Source: Parablautia muri
GTDB taxonomy: Bacteria > Bacillota > Clostridia > Lachnospirales > Lachnospiraceae
Assembly: GCF_009917485.1 (NCBI RefSeq)
Contig: NZ_QZDT01000013.1
Span: 47,799-111,798 of the forward strand
Direction of reading: 5' to 3'
DNA: 64,000 bases
A program made the translations under genes and the position numbers. How positions within the stretch are numbered: the first letter of the stretch is position 1; every line of letters starts with the position of its first letter. Positions 36,083 through 44,790 of this stretch are shown here, in pieces. Below the pieces are notes generated by a model, which was not told the origin of the DNA, did no database searches, and saw only the letters and a program-made list of their open reading frames with translations.

Positions 36083-36403
36083 TTATAATACTTCTTGTCG
36101 TTTTTGTCGAGACTGTATGTACAAATTTCCCCCTTTATCGGCAATAATTTGCTACTGTTTATAGCCTTTCATTATAGATAATGGATAGTAAAAATCATTC
36201 GCAATGGTTGTAAAGGAATCCGAAATGCTGTACTATATCTTTGTGGTAAATTCCCGCCTCAGGCAACAGGTATCAAGCTTGCGCTACGGAGCACACGCTG
36301 CAAAGCAGCAAAGTACCTGACTCTCGCGGGAATCAGTTTTTCACACAACAAATTTGTGCTTGCACCCAAATTTGCGGGTTGCTGGCAAGAATAGGGGATT
36401 TAT
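36083..36403. other. Intergenic region with large hairpin
   Basis: No gene seen. At 36250-36333, ATTCCCGC pairs with GCGGGAAT and CAGGTA with TACCTG, enclosing about 40 bases with small internal stems (CGCTGCAAAGCAGC). It does not fold as a tRNA. Function unknown. Confidence 0.5.
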
Positions 36404-37726
36404 ATGGAACGTTACTACTCAGATACTTTATGTCAAGGACTCCGCCTGCTCTATTTTCAGTCGGATCCCTCTCAATTTGCCGAGGGCGTACAGCTTTTAG
36501 AAACAGCGGTGGCAAACGAAGAACCTCATGCCTTCTATTTCCTGGCCAGATGCTATGGCTGGGGCGATGGAAATGTAACATCGAATGAAAAGAAGGCGAA
36601 AAAGCTTTCAAAGCGCGGCATTGAGCTGGGCAGCTCGCTTTGTGTGCTGGGTGCGGACCGCATGGACATTTTAAAGGGCGATGTCAAAAATGCTATGACC
36701 GGAACTTTAGAGGATGCCTTTAACGATGTTATGTCCATGGCTGAAAGCGGCGAGCCCATGGCACAATATGCTATCGGCCTGTTTTATTTCTGGGGCGATA
36801 TGCTGCTGAATTTCCAAAAGCCCTCAAGAGAGGATTTCGCAAAATACGAAAAGGAAAATGCCGCACAGGCCCTAAAATGGTTCCGTCTCTCGGCTGCCCA
36901 GGGGTGTCTGCCCTCCTTCCGGAATGCCTTCAACAGCGTGCGCAATGGTGTAAACGGCGTGACAAAAGACTTAGAGGAAGCCCTGCGCTGGGCGGAAACC
37001 ATGGACGGCAAGGTGGATATGCGGGATTACTACCATTCTTTTATCCTGGAATATCAGGGATTAAAACGGCATGCTGATGCAATCCGCTGGTGCGAACGAG
37101 GCGTCCGGGATGGCGTCAGCGTCTGTATCGTTGACCTGGGACTGGTCTATCTGTATGGCGACAGGGGCGCCAAAGAAGATGATGCAAAAGCGCTGCAGCT
37201 TTTTAACATGGCGGCTGATGCCGGTGATGCGTATGGCTGCTATAACGCCGGACGCTGCTATTACAACGGGTGGGGCTGCGCCACAGATTATAATGAAGCC
37301 TTCCGCTGTTTCGATCAGGCTTACCAAAGGGGGCATCAGGCTGTCAAAAGCTACCTTGCACAGTGTTACTTTTGGGGACGTGGAACCCTGGTCAACTATG
37401 AGATGGCTGTCCGCATGATGAACAGGCTCATAAGTGAGAACCAGGATTACCCTAAGGAACTGATGGGCTACTGCTGTCTCTACGGCCAGGGCATCAGTGC
37501 GGATATGATTCGTGGAAAGCGTCTTTTGGAGGAAGCTGCTCAGGCAAACAACGGCCAGGCCTGGATGTTCTTAGGCGATATGTATGATAAAGCAGTAGGC
37601 GTAGCTGAGGATATCTCTATGGCTGTCTCCTGCTATCAAAAAGCGGCAGATAAAAAAATCCCGGGCGCCAGCGAAGCCCTGGGGCGTTATAAAAAGACCT
37701 TATTCGGGAAATGGAAAAGGCGTTAA
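36404..37726 (+). CDS. Sel1-repeat (SEL1-like TPR) protein
   Basis: 440 residues with repeated Sel1/TPR-like helical hairpins. Clear units include AFYFLARCYGWGDGNV, AQYAIGLFYFWGDM, CIVDLGLVYLYGDRG, GCYNAGRCYYNGWGC, VKSYLAQCYFWGRGT and AWMFLGDMYDKAVGV. The spacing is about 36-40 residues. No signal peptide, so it is probably a cytoplasmic scaffold for protein interaction. The A/G-Y-x-x-G pattern supports Sel1 over canonical TPR. The partner is unknown. No ribosome site stronger than AGGGGATT is seen upstream of the ATG. Confidence 0.88.
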   Translation: MERYYSDTLCQGLRLLYFQSDPSQFAEGVQLLETAVANEEPHAFYFLARCYGWGDGNVTSNEKKAKKLSKRGIELGSSLCVLGADRMDILKGDVKNAMTGTLEDAFNDVMSMAESGEPMAQYAIGLFYFWGDMLLNFQKPSREDFAKYEKENAAQALKWFRLSAAQGCLPSFRNAFNSVRNGVNGVTKDLEEALRWAETMDGKVDMRDYYHSFILEYQGLKRHADAIRWCERGVRDGVSVCIVDLGLVYLYGDRGAKEDDAKALQLFNMAADAGDAYGCYNAGRCYYNGWGCATDYNEAFRCFDQAYQRGHQAVKSYLAQCYFWGRGTLVNYEMAVRMMNRLISENQDYPKELMGYCCLYGQGISADMIRGKRLLEEAAQANNGQAWMFLGDMYDKAVGVAEDISMAVSCYQKAADKKIPGASEALGRYKKTLFGKWKRR

Positions 37727-37766
37727 AGGCCCTTAGAATACATAGATATTATGAAGGAGAACTGCT

Positions 37767-38159
37767 ATGAAGCTTTCAGCAATACACCATGTTGCAATCA
37801 TTGTGTCCGATTATGAGGCTGCAAAAGACTTTTATGTTAACAAGCTGGGATTTGAGATAATCCGGGAAAATTATCGGAAAGACCGCAGCGATTGGAAAAT
37901 AGATTTAAGTCTGGGCGGTTCTTTAGATGCAATTGAGCTGGAAATCTTTGTGGAACCAAATCCGCCCAAGCGAGTAAGCAGGCCGGAAGCATGCGGCCTG
38001 CGGCATTTGAGCTTTAAGGTTGATGATGTAGCTGCAACTGTTTGGGAATTGCAAAAACTTGGTATCGAATGTGAACCGATACGGGTTGATGCCTATACAA
38101 ATAAAAAGATGACATTTTTCTTTGACCCAGACGGTTTGCCGCTGGAGCTGCATGAATAG
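37767..38159 (+). CDS. VOC superfamily (glyoxalase/lactoylglutathione lyase-like) protein
   Basis: 130 residues. It has two beta-alpha-beta-beta-beta halves with the metal-ligand positions His in IHHVAIIVSDYEAAKDFY, Glu in LELEIF, His in LRHLSFKVDD and Glu in LPLELHE. It resembles the SMU1112c/GloA2 group. GAAGGAG lies 7 bases before the ATG. It follows the Sel1 gene by 40 bp and may be co-transcribed. The substrate is unknown; methylglyoxal detoxification is possible. Confidence 0.85.
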   Translation: MKLSAIHHVAIIVSDYEAAKDFYVNKLGFEIIRENYRKDRSDWKIDLSLGGSLDAIELEIFVEPNPPKRVSRPEACGLRHLSFKVDDVAATVWELQKLGIECEPIRVDAYTNKKMTFFFDPDGLPLELHE

Positions 38160-38170
38160 CGGAGGTGTAA

Positions 38171-38929
38171 TTACTCCCTCCGCTTATTCATTCTCCCAAT
38201 GATTCCAAACACCATTGCGCCAATCAGCTCCCCAAATGCATTGCCCATAAAATACCGTATGGAAGATATATCATCCCACACATAATCTCCCGTAATCAAT
38301 CTGGTAATGTAATTCCCTATGATACTCAGCAGCAGAAATAAGGCAATACAATTCCAGATATTCCATTTAAAAAATGTCCTTGCAGCCACTGGAAGCCAAA
38401 CGATTCCCAGCCACGACAGCATGATTGGAAAACCGTAGCGGAAAATCCAAAACGTTCCCGCATCCATAAGATAATATACGGTAATCTGTATAACCGAAAG
38501 CAAACAAAATGTGCCAACGCTAATCACAGACATCACAAAGCAGCCTTTATTTTTCCTGCTGGCCAAAAGGGCATATATAAGAACATCTGCAAACAGAACG
38601 GCCGTTCCCACTATCAAGGACCACGTAGTTCCCTTATTGAGCGCCAAATCCACAATCATACACACAAGGATTGCAATAAGGCTAAGACCGCACAAACCAT
38701 AGAAAAAAAACATTCGTTTTGTTTTGTTCAAAAATCTTTTTACATCCCCAACCTCTGACGGCTGTGCATCCTTCTCCAGATGAAATATCATACTTTGGTA
38801 ATTCTCACTGCAATCCGTACAATGTTCTAAGTGCTGTTCTATACCCCTTTTCGAAACATCGCTTACCATGCCGTCCACATAAAGAGGCAGCAAATCCTTT
38901 ACAATTTCACATGCTAATTCTCTGTCCAT
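38171..38929 (-). CDS. Membrane anti-sigma factor with zinc-finger (zf-HC2) domain
   Basis: 252 residues. The N-terminal zinc-binding anti-sigma domain has Cys at about 6 and HLEHCTDC at about 33-40. It is followed by five or six hydrophobic segments from residue 70 onwards and a basic tail (GRMNKRRE). Its start overlaps the end of the sigma-factor gene by 16 bp, so the two are translationally coupled. It presumably holds the ECF sigma factor at the membrane and releases it on an envelope signal. Confidence 0.85.
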   Translation of the reverse strand: MDRELACEIVKDLLPLYVDGMVSDVSKRGIEQHLEHCTDCSENYQSMIFHLEKDAQPSEVGDVKRFLNKTKRMFFFYGLCGLSLIAILVCMIVDLALNKGTTWSLIVGTAVLFADVLIYALLASRKNKGCFVMSVISVGTFCLLSVIQITVYYLMDAGTFWIFRYGFPIMLSWLGIVWLPVAARTFFKWNIWNCIALFLLLSIIGNYITRLITGDYVWDDISSIRYFMGNAFGELIGAMVFGIIGRMNKRRE

Positions 38930-39411
38930 TTTTCCATTCCTTTCATCAATTTTTGTTTTCCCCTATAATAAGTTACCCTTGCCCAATTTTCTGTTTTTCC
39001 CATAATGTCTGCGATTTCAGAAAACTGTAAATCCCCTGCAGTCCGCAGATACATCACTTCCCTCGTTACATCATCCAGATTGTGCATAAGGCGGAAGATT
39101 TCTATTTTCTCCAGGCGCTTCAAACATTTGTCCTCAATGTTTTCACCGGAAGGTATTGTATCATCTAACTCCACGGTTTTGCGCCTGCTTCTTCTTTCAA
39201 GCTCCTTATACCATAGCTTTTTGGCAATCTGACATAACCAGACGGAAACCTTACAGTCACCTCTGAACCTGTCAATGCCTTTGATTGCCTGGAAAAATGT
39301 TTCCTGCGTCAATTCCTCCGCAAGTCCGGTATCCTGGGTTAATCCGCATAGATACTTATAGACCATTGCCGCATTTTTCTGGTATAGCTCATTTATTTCT
39401 ACTTTCTTCAT
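38914..39411 (-). CDS. ECF-type sigma-70 family sigma factor
   Basis: About 165 residues from ATG 39411 (GGGGGTATCAGG upstream; the longer frame has no site). Region 2: AAMVYKYLCGLTQDTGLAEE, LTQETFFQAIKGIDRFRGDC, VSVWLCQIAKKLWYKELERR. Region 4: VTREVMYLRTAGDLQFSEIA, DIMGKTENWARVTYYRGKQK. It directs RNA polymerase to a stress regulon together with its coupled anti-sigma factor. No autoregulatory promoter was identified. Confidence 0.9.
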   Translation of the reverse strand: MKKVEINELYQKNAAMVYKYLCGLTQDTGLAEELTQETFFQAIKGIDRFRGDCKVSVWLCQIAKKLWYKELERRSRRKTVELDDTIPSGENIEDKCLKRLEKIEIFRLMHNLDDVTREVMYLRTAGDLQFSEIADIMGKTENWARVTYYRGKQKLMKGMEKWTEN

Positions 39412-39603
39412 CCTGATACCCCCGCATATCACAAGCTCTGCCTGCGATACTGCACAAACAACAATATCATACTCCACATCACCTCTTATGTGAATCAATC
39501 TTTTGACAGAAACCTTCGCTCTTTGCGCCTCTATATGTAAGTTCTTTTTAAACGCAGTTTGTTACAGGCAAATTAAAAAAAGGATGCTTCGCATCCTCTT
39601 AAC

Positions 39604-40209
39604 TCATTGCTGTGGAAATAAACTAAGCTGCCTGTATTCCCCTCCCCCACTTCTCTTTCTTAGCAGCTTTTCAAAATGTCTGTCCATAAGTTTAACCGCC
39701 TCCTCTGTGGAAAACAGCCACTTTTTCAAATCCTCTTTTGCTAAAATCAGCGGCATCCTATTATGAATTTCCTCCATACACCCTTCGGCCCCGCGGGTCA
39801 AAATGGTAAACCTGTCTCCGTCCGGGTCTTTATGGTAAATGCCCGCCAGGAATAATACCTCTCCATGTGCATAAAAATCATATTTCTCTTTCTGTCCGGC
39901 TTGTGTCTTTTTCCACTCATAAAACTTTTTCGCCGGTATAATGCACCGATGGGATTCATAATCATACCGGAACATCGGTCTTTCCCGTACCGTTTCTGTT
40001 CTGGCATTGAAAATAACCCCGCCTTTTCCTTTTGCTTCATATCCCCATTTCAGCACCTGGGAAACCATTCTGCCGCTGTCCCCTTTCAGCACCAGGGCCA
40101 GGTCGGAAGGATATACATCCCCTGTCTTTGCCCTTTTCCAGTCTATTTTCTCCGCAATTTTTTCAATTTCCCTTGCGGTTTCATCGTCCATATAAAAACG
40201 TCCGCACAT
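39604..40209 (-). CDS. yedK: SOS-associated HMCES/YedK-type DNA-protein crosslink protein
   Basis: About 201 residues from ATG 40209, chosen because the catalytic Cys must be residue 2 after Met removal (MCGRFYMDD). Other active-site parts: VIFNARTETVRERPMFR (Asn), CIIPAKKFYEWKK (Glu) and HNRMPLIL (His). The protein forms a thiazolidine crosslink to abasic sites in single-stranded DNA and so shields them. GGAAAGGA precedes the start. It lies 42 bp after dinB, in the LexA-controlled operon. Confidence 0.92.
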   Translation of the reverse strand: MCGRFYMDDETAREIEKIAEKIDWKRAKTGDVYPSDLALVLKGDSGRMVSQVLKWGYEAKGKGGVIFNARTETVRERPMFRYDYESHRCIIPAKKFYEWKKTQAGQKEKYDFYAHGEVLFLAGIYHKDPDGDRFTILTRGAEGCMEEIHNRMPLILAKEDLKKWLFSTEEAVKLMDRHFEKLLRKRSGGGEYRQLSLFPQQ

Positions 40210-40251
40210 ATTTTTCCTTTCCTTTGCCGCTTTTTGCGCTTTGGGCATTCC

Positions 40252-41550
40252 TTAAATGATCCGGGTCTTCTCACCCTCCACGTTTATCCCTATTGTTACC
40301 CCCGACCGGCGTTCCTTATTCAGCCCGCCGCTCATATGGGATACATTACTCTTAAGAAAGCTCGCGCGGAAAACGGCGTCCTCCCCATATTTCCTCCGAA
40401 TCTTATCTACCGTCCTGTCCAGCATTTCCAGCTTATCATATTTTTCTAAATCAAAAAAATTATATTGCCGGCCGGCGTCCGTCTGCACCCTGGAAGTATG
40501 CACTCCTATCTGCCTGATTGGCACTTTTCCATCCCAGAGCTTTCCCAATATCCGGTATGCCGCCCCAAATATTTCTTCCGTCACATCCGTTGCCGCCAGC
40601 AACTGCATCTGCCTGCTTCCATGCCCAAACTCATTGGTGGTGATATGGACGCTGACCTGACTGATACGCACATTATCCTCCCGCACTCTTGCGCCGATTG
40701 TCTCACACAGGGAAAGGATTAAATGCCTGGCATATTCCATATCTGTAATATCCACAGGCGCCGTCAGGCTGTTCCCATACCCTTTGTTCGCCTCATGGGT
40801 AAATATATAAGGTTCCAAATCCATTCCCCTGGCATATCCCTGAATGATGAAACCCGGCGTTTTTAAATGCGCCCTTATCACCTTGTCATCCGCTTTCGCC
40901 AAATCGCCTATTGTGTAAATTCCTAATTTGTGAAGTTTAGCCGTGGTGGCGCGTCCTACAAAGAAAAGCTCTGAAACAGGAAGCGGCCACATCTTTTTTT
41001 CAATTTCCTCCGGGAACAAGGTATGAACCCTATCCGGCTTTGACAAGCCGCCGGCCATTTTAGAAAGCAGGAAATTGGTGGAAATACCAATATTCACGGT
41101 AAACCCCAGCTCGCCGCGGATTTCATTTTTCAGGCGGTATGCAAAGTTCTTCATCTGCCCCTTGCCATATAGTTCCTCAAAGCCGTCAAACACACACCAT
41201 GCCTCGTCTATCGAATACTGGATAACCTGATCCGAGTACTGCTTCAGCTTTGCGATCAGGCTTCTTGAGGCTTTCACATACAGCCCATAATCGGGAGGAA
41301 GCACCACAAGATTCGGGCATTTCTGCCTTGCTGTTACGATAGCCTCCCCTGTCTGAATCCCATACTTCTTGGCCCTAATACTTTTGGCAAGCACAATGCC
41401 ATGCCGCTTCTCCTGATCGCCTCCGATAATACTCGGGATATTCCTTAAATCCTCCCTCTCTCCCAGTATATTTACCCTGTATGCCGCTGTCCAGCTTAAA
41501 AATGCATTGTTGGCGTCAATATGAAAAATATAAATTTCCCTGTCCATCAT
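40252..41550 (-). CDS. dinB: Y-family DNA polymerase IV (DinB/UmuC-like)
   Basis: About 432 residues. Catalytic acidic residues sit in FHIDANNAFLSW and QYSIDEAWCVF; the helix-hairpin-helix region FFVGRATTAKLHKLGIYTIG and the little-finger domain follow. It does translesion DNA synthesis during the SOS response. I chose the ATG at 41550, which overlaps the stop of the upstream small gene as ATGA; a GTG start at 41574 is possible. Two LexA boxes precede the operon. Confidence 0.92.
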   Translation of the reverse strand: MMDREIYIFHIDANNAFLSWTAAYRVNILGEREDLRNIPSIIGGDQEKRHGIVLAKSIRAKKYGIQTGEAIVTARQKCPNLVVLPPDYGLYVKASRSLIAKLKQYSDQVIQYSIDEAWCVFDGFEELYGKGQMKNFAYRLKNEIRGELGFTVNIGISTNFLLSKMAGGLSKPDRVHTLFPEEIEKKMWPLPVSELFFVGRATTAKLHKLGIYTIGDLAKADDKVIRAHLKTPGFIIQGYARGMDLEPYIFTHEANKGYGNSLTAPVDITDMEYARHLILSLCETIGARVREDNVRISQVSVHITTNEFGHGSRQMQLLAATDVTEEIFGAAYRILGKLWDGKVPIRQIGVHTSRVQTDAGRQYNFFDLEKYDKLEMLDRTVDKIRRKYGEDAVFRASFLKSNVSHMSGGLNKERRSGVTIGINVEGEKTRII

Positions 41551-41861
41551 GAAAGGAACTGGAAGATTCTCCACTTCTGGCTTTCCACGCTATACCGGAT
41601 TTCCATAATTCTCTGTAAGCCGCTGAACAGCGCCATGCAAATAAAGCGGATTTCCCTGATTCCCACGTAATTTTTCTCGTCCCGTGATACAACCTTCTGT
41701 ATGTGGATCGTTTCTATACTATCCTCGTCTGTCTGAAAACGGAATCGGATTGGGGTAATGCTGCCTGTCGTATCCATCCCGCAAATCATCTGGATTGGTA
41801 TATTTACAGGAGATAATGCTCCTATCTTTTTCTGTCCTTCTCTGTTTACGTTTCCTTCCAT
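41547..41861 (-). CDS. Small protein upstream of dinB in SOS operon
   Basis: About 104 residues from ATG 41861 (GAGAAGGA upstream); not recognised functionally. The sequence is beta-rich (GALSPVNIPIQMICGMDTTG, SITPIRFRFQTDEDSIETIH, NYVGIREIRFICM). Its stop overlaps the dinB start by 4 bp, so the two proteins are coupled, and such a gene is often found before dinB in clostridia. It may be a polymerase accessory factor. Confidence 0.75.
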   Translation of the reverse strand: MEGNVNREGQKKIGALSPVNIPIQMICGMDTTGSITPIRFRFQTDEDSIETIHIQKVVSRDEKNYVGIREIRFICMALFSGLQRIMEIRYSVESQKWRIFQFLS

Positions 41862-41880
41862 TCCTTCTCGCCTCTTTTCC

Positions 41881-41894
41881 CGAACATAAGTTTG
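41881..41894. promoter_or_regulatory. LexA box 1
   Basis: CGAACATAAGTTTG fits the Gram-positive LexA/DinR consensus CGAAC-N4-GTTYG. It lies 20 bp upstream of the dinB operon start codon. Confidence 0.75.
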
Positions 41895-41906
41895 TATCAA
41901 TAGTAG

Positions 41907-41920
41907 CAAACGTACGTTTG
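41907..41920. promoter_or_regulatory. LexA box 2
   Basis: CAAACGTACGTTTG, a perfect 14-bp palindrome, one change per half from the LexA consensus. It is spaced 26 bp centre to centre from box 1. Confidence 0.7.
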
Positions 41921-41951
41921 TTTGTAAAGTGGAAATAGATGCCAAGTAAGC

Positions 41952-41986
41952 AGCCCCGCTGCAACTAACGGGGCTTAAGAATTTTT
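41952..41986. terminator. Hairpin with T run between dinB operon and DUF3788 gene
   Basis: AGCCCCG / CGGGGCT stem with a 10-base loop, then AATTTTT on the plus strand. No plus-strand gene lies upstream, so its role is unclear. The following 100 bp (to 42090) also hold the small hairpin GTTGCCG-CAAAG-CGGCAAC. Confidence 0.45.
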
Positions 41987-42093
41987 AAAGCTTCACACTC
42001 AGTAGAATGTCTTGAAAACACCTCAAAAGGCCGGCATTTTTCATCAAGACTCGTGTTGCCGCAAAGCGGCAACATGGAAGTTAGCGTGAACCA

Positions 42094-42504
42094 TCACAAA
42101 CATTTAATCTCTAACAGTTTTTTTATATCCTCATAATGTTCTTGGCATATAACTCTATAATGTATCCAGCCGCCATCACCACAAGGATATTTATGATCAA
42201 TATATTCTTGCGTGTATTTTTTCATCTCTGCATAAATCCTTTTGTATTGAACATTTGTCAATCTTATCATAACGGTAAATGCACCGGCTTCAGCAAAGAT
42301 ATTACACATAAGCTTTTTCTTTTTATAATGTCCTATTCCCCAACCATAATGATTCCCATAGGGAAAAACCACTTTCCATTCCGTGTGAAAAGCAGTCGTC
42401 AGCCAATCATTTATCATGGAAAAACGTTCTGCATTTTCTGCACAATACTCCGCCATTTCTCCTGTTGTCGGCATGACTTGTTTATTCATCATTCTTTCGT
42501 ACAT
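42094..42504 (-). CDS. DUF3788-like protein
   Basis: 136 residues, probably DUF3788. Aromatic-rich motifs typical of these small soluble proteins: FSMINDWLTTAFHTEWKVVF, PYGNHYGWGIGHYKKKKLMC, AFTVMIRLTNVQYKRIY and GGWIHYRVICQEHYEDIKKL. GGAGGG precedes the ATG. Function unknown. It is at the chromosomal boundary, next to the integrative-element remnants. Confidence 0.65.
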   Translation of the reverse strand: MYERMMNKQVMPTTGEMAEYCAENAERFSMINDWLTTAFHTEWKVVFPYGNHYGWGIGHYKKKKLMCNIFAEAGAFTVMIRLTNVQYKRIYAEMKKYTQEYIDHKYPCGDGGWIHYRVICQEHYEDIKKLLEIKCL

Positions 42505-42863
42505 AACTACCCTCCAAGTTCAAATTTATAATTGTTTTTAACGCTCCACGGAACCTTTGACCGAAGTATAGTAGTCCATCTGTTCGTATCCCATTATTTT
42601 TTCGCAAGGGGTAATGTCCTATAGAAAACAGTATATACCATTCAGAACTGCTTTACAATTGCTTTAAAAAATTAAGTTTATGCCGTGTCTTTCCTCGCTC
42701 AACTGTGAAACAGGTCATGGCTAATTAAAGGTAATCAAAAGAGGAAAGGAAAAGCACAATCCGAACGGAACCGATGATACCGTCAAGAAATATTTGTGAG
42801 TTAGCAAGAAACCTGATATCATGGAGGCAAGCGCCCATCCGGGGCAGAAAGGCAGGGAGAAAA
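42505..42863. other. Intergenic region, no gene seen
   Basis: No convincing gene, RNA or terminator. The last 90 bp are an open frame upstream of the small HTH gene but lack a start with a ribosome site. This is the approximate left boundary of the mobile-element remnants. Confidence 0.4.
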
Positions 42864-43097
42864 ATGCATATCAGCTACAAACCGCTCTGGCACACACTGA
42901 TAGAGCGCAACATGAGGAAAGAGGATTTAAGGCTTACCGCTGGCCTGACCACAAATATGATAGCCAACATGAGAAAGGGAAAGCACATCAGTATGGAAAC
43001 GCTGACGAAAATTTGTGAAACTTTGGATTGTGACATTTCAGATGTGATACAGTTGGAACATGAAGAAAAATGTACTGATTCGACAGGTAATAACTGA
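42864..43097 (+). CDS. Small Cro/CI-type HTH regulator
   Basis: 77 residues starting at ATG 42864 (GGGAG upstream). The XRE-like helix-turn-helix covers most of the protein (PLWHTLIERNMRKEDLRLTA, GLTTNMIANMRKGKHISMET), with a short acidic tail. It belongs to the small YozG-like regulators commonly carried by integrative elements. Target unknown. Confidence 0.8.
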   Translation: MHISYKPLWHTLIERNMRKEDLRLTAGLTTNMIANMRKGKHISMETLTKICETLDCDISDVIQLEHEEKCTDSTGNN

Positions 43098-43113
43098 ATT
43101 TGTGACACTCAAC

Positions 43114-43141
43114 TAAGCGTTTAGTATTGAATCAACGCTTA
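43114..43141. promoter_or_regulatory. Inverted repeat upstream of XRE gene
   Basis: TAAGCGTT and AACGCTTA arms around 12 bases, 68 bp before the next start codon; a possible operator for one of the flanking HTH proteins. Confidence 0.4.
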
Positions 43142-43208
43142 ATATGTTCTAAATAGATTCTCTTTTTGATATACTGCAGTCACAAATATAGCAAAGGAGA
43201 TTTATTGT

Positions 43209-43943
43209 ATGGATCAGAAAAGAATAGGCGCATTTATTGCACAGTGCAGAAAAGAAAAAAATCTGACACAAATGCAGCTTGCCGAGCTATTAGGGATTAC
43301 CAATCAGGCAGTTTCCAAATGGGAAAACGGAAGAGGAATGCCGGATATGTCGCTTTTACAGCCTTTGTGCGATGTTTTGGGTATTAGTTTGAACGAGCTT
43401 TTTTCAGGTGAGCATATCTCAGCGGAGGAATACAAAGGAAAAGCGGAGGAAAATATTTCCAAGCTTTTTAAAGAAAAACAGATTGCTAATTTTAAGCCTG
43501 TAAAAAATGTATTCTCCATATGTGCTAATGTCACTTTATTTGTAGCCGTGACTGAATTAGCTATTGGTCTTGTTGGGAATTTTTTTAATTCAACTATATT
43601 GGAACCCATGTTAATCAATGTTTCTGTATGGCTGATATTGTTTTTAGCTTCCATGAGTAAGCTGGTATATGACAGGAATAAATTGAAAAACCTGAAGCAT
43701 TCAGGCGCTTGTATGGACTCAGAAATAGAGGAAATGCTTCCGGCAGCCTGGATTAGAGTAGGAAACTACGTCACTTGCAGAATTGCCTGTCGGTTTATTT
43801 ACGAGGGTAAGGAATACAAAGCAGTAAGTAATTATTATGTTTTGGCACAATTTACGCGAAAAGAAGATTTATATGCGAATGTTTACATCAACAAAGATAA
43901 TCCTGCCAAATACAGTGTAGAGCTTTTTCAGACAGGCCGATAA
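43209..43943 (+). CDS. XRE-family regulator with membrane domain
   Basis: 244 residues. The N-terminal HTH_3 domain (residues 5-60, RKEKNLTQMQLAELLGITNQ, AVSKWENGRGMPDMSLL) is joined to two hydrophobic segments (about 100-125 and 135-152) and a C-terminal beta domain of about 80 residues (YVTCRIACRFIYEGKEYKAV). AAAGGAG precedes the ATG. It looks like a membrane-linked regulator that senses an envelope or extracellular signal. Confidence 0.82.
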   Translation: MDQKRIGAFIAQCRKEKNLTQMQLAELLGITNQAVSKWENGRGMPDMSLLQPLCDVLGISLNELFSGEHISAEEYKGKAEENISKLFKEKQIANFKPVKNVFSICANVTLFVAVTELAIGLVGNFFNSTILEPMLINVSVWLILFLASMSKLVYDRNKLKNLKHSGACMDSEIEEMLPAAWIRVGNYVTCRIACRFIYEGKEYKAVSNYYVLAQFTRKEDLYANVYINKDNPAKYSVELFQTGR

Positions 43944-43979
43944 TTCAGACATCTTTAAAAATCATATATATACTTATCC

Positions 43980-44023
43980 AAAACTGCCGTTGTAAGAACG
44001 CCCATTCCCACAACGGCAGTTTT
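43980..44023. terminator. Bidirectional terminator
   Basis: Perfect 14-bp stem AAAACTGCCGTTGT / ACAACGGCAGTTTT with a 16-base loop and T runs on both strands. It lies between the convergent XRE gene and the element-gene fragment. Confidence 0.85.
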
Positions 44024-44259
44024 CATTTACGCTTTTTTCTCTGGCCGACATAGCTTTTGAAGAATTTGGACTTTTCAAGGATATGTACAAGCTGCCGGAA
44101 CTCTGCATCAGACAGCTTGTTATAATTGATACCCAGCCGCTTGCAGTAAAGCGCAGCCTGTTTTTCAAGGGGGCTTCCTTTGAAATTTGCAATACCTTCT
44201 AAATCATGCTTCAATTCTTCGGCAATGGTAGTTGGCGGCGCACTCTCACTGCCTGACAA
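44023..44259 (-). pseudogene. 3' fragment of an integrative-element gene, copy 1
   Basis: About 70 C-terminal residues of an unrecognised protein of Tn1549-like elements (FRQLVHILEKSKFFKSYVGQ, then RKKRK). The last 22 residues and the flanking terminator recur at 51340-51462. The 5' part is lost where it meets the RepA-like fragment on the other strand. Confidence 0.5.
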
Positions 44260-44790
44260 GGGGAACCGAGGACAACAACGGGATTCTGTTTATCCGCTTT
44301 CCCATCATGGAGATAGCGGCGGCACTCTCCCGAAGCCCCCAGACCTGCAAGCGTTCCCTGAACGAGCTGGAACCGGCCGGGATGATTATGCGTGTCCGTC
44401 AGGGAATCGGGGAGAACGCCATCCGAAAACTGGAAAAGATACCGGAGCCGGAGTGCAGCCAGTTTGTCGCTGCCACAAAAGCACGGTTCCTTGCAGAACG
44501 TGACAACTCCATCCGCCAGCGGCTTGCGGCGGCAAAGCTACAGGAGCCGATTATGCAGGGGCATGACCTGTCAGGAAAGGAACGGTTCCACCCTGAAACC
44601 TGGTACATGATTACGCTGGAAGTACAGAAAGATTGTTTTGTCGGTTTTAAGGGAGAGCGGTTCCTCTTTTACCTCTCCGATGAAGGCAAAGCGCAGCGAA
44701 CATGAGGGGCAATCAAGATAAAGAGCCATGCCGCCGTTGTCGCCGGGAAGCTCTATCCTGACAAGAAACCCAGACAGCAGGAACGGTAAA
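44232..44790 (+). pseudogene. Chimeric remnant: RepA-like segment joined to unknown element gene
   Basis: Residues from about 44250 (NNGILFIRFPIMEIAAALSR, NELEPAGMIMRVRQG) match the internal winged-helix part of replication initiator RepA proteins of integrative elements. They run directly into a second, unrelated segment (FLAERDNSIRQRLAAAKLQE, RFHPETWYMITLEVQKD). A TGA at 44703 then interrupts a frame that goes on to 44790 (GAIKIKSHAAVVAGKLYPDK). There is no start codon with a ribosome site. A deletion scar is the likely cause. Confidence 0.5.

Noticed and set aside
36250..36333. Possible tRNA or tRNA-like gene
   Set aside because: No acceptor/T-arm pattern or T-loop consensus; the outer stem is 8 bp and the total geometry does not fit a cloverleaf.
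40465..40722. Small plus-strand frames opposite dinB and yedK
   Set aside because: Antisense shadows of well-supported genes, with no ribosome sites.
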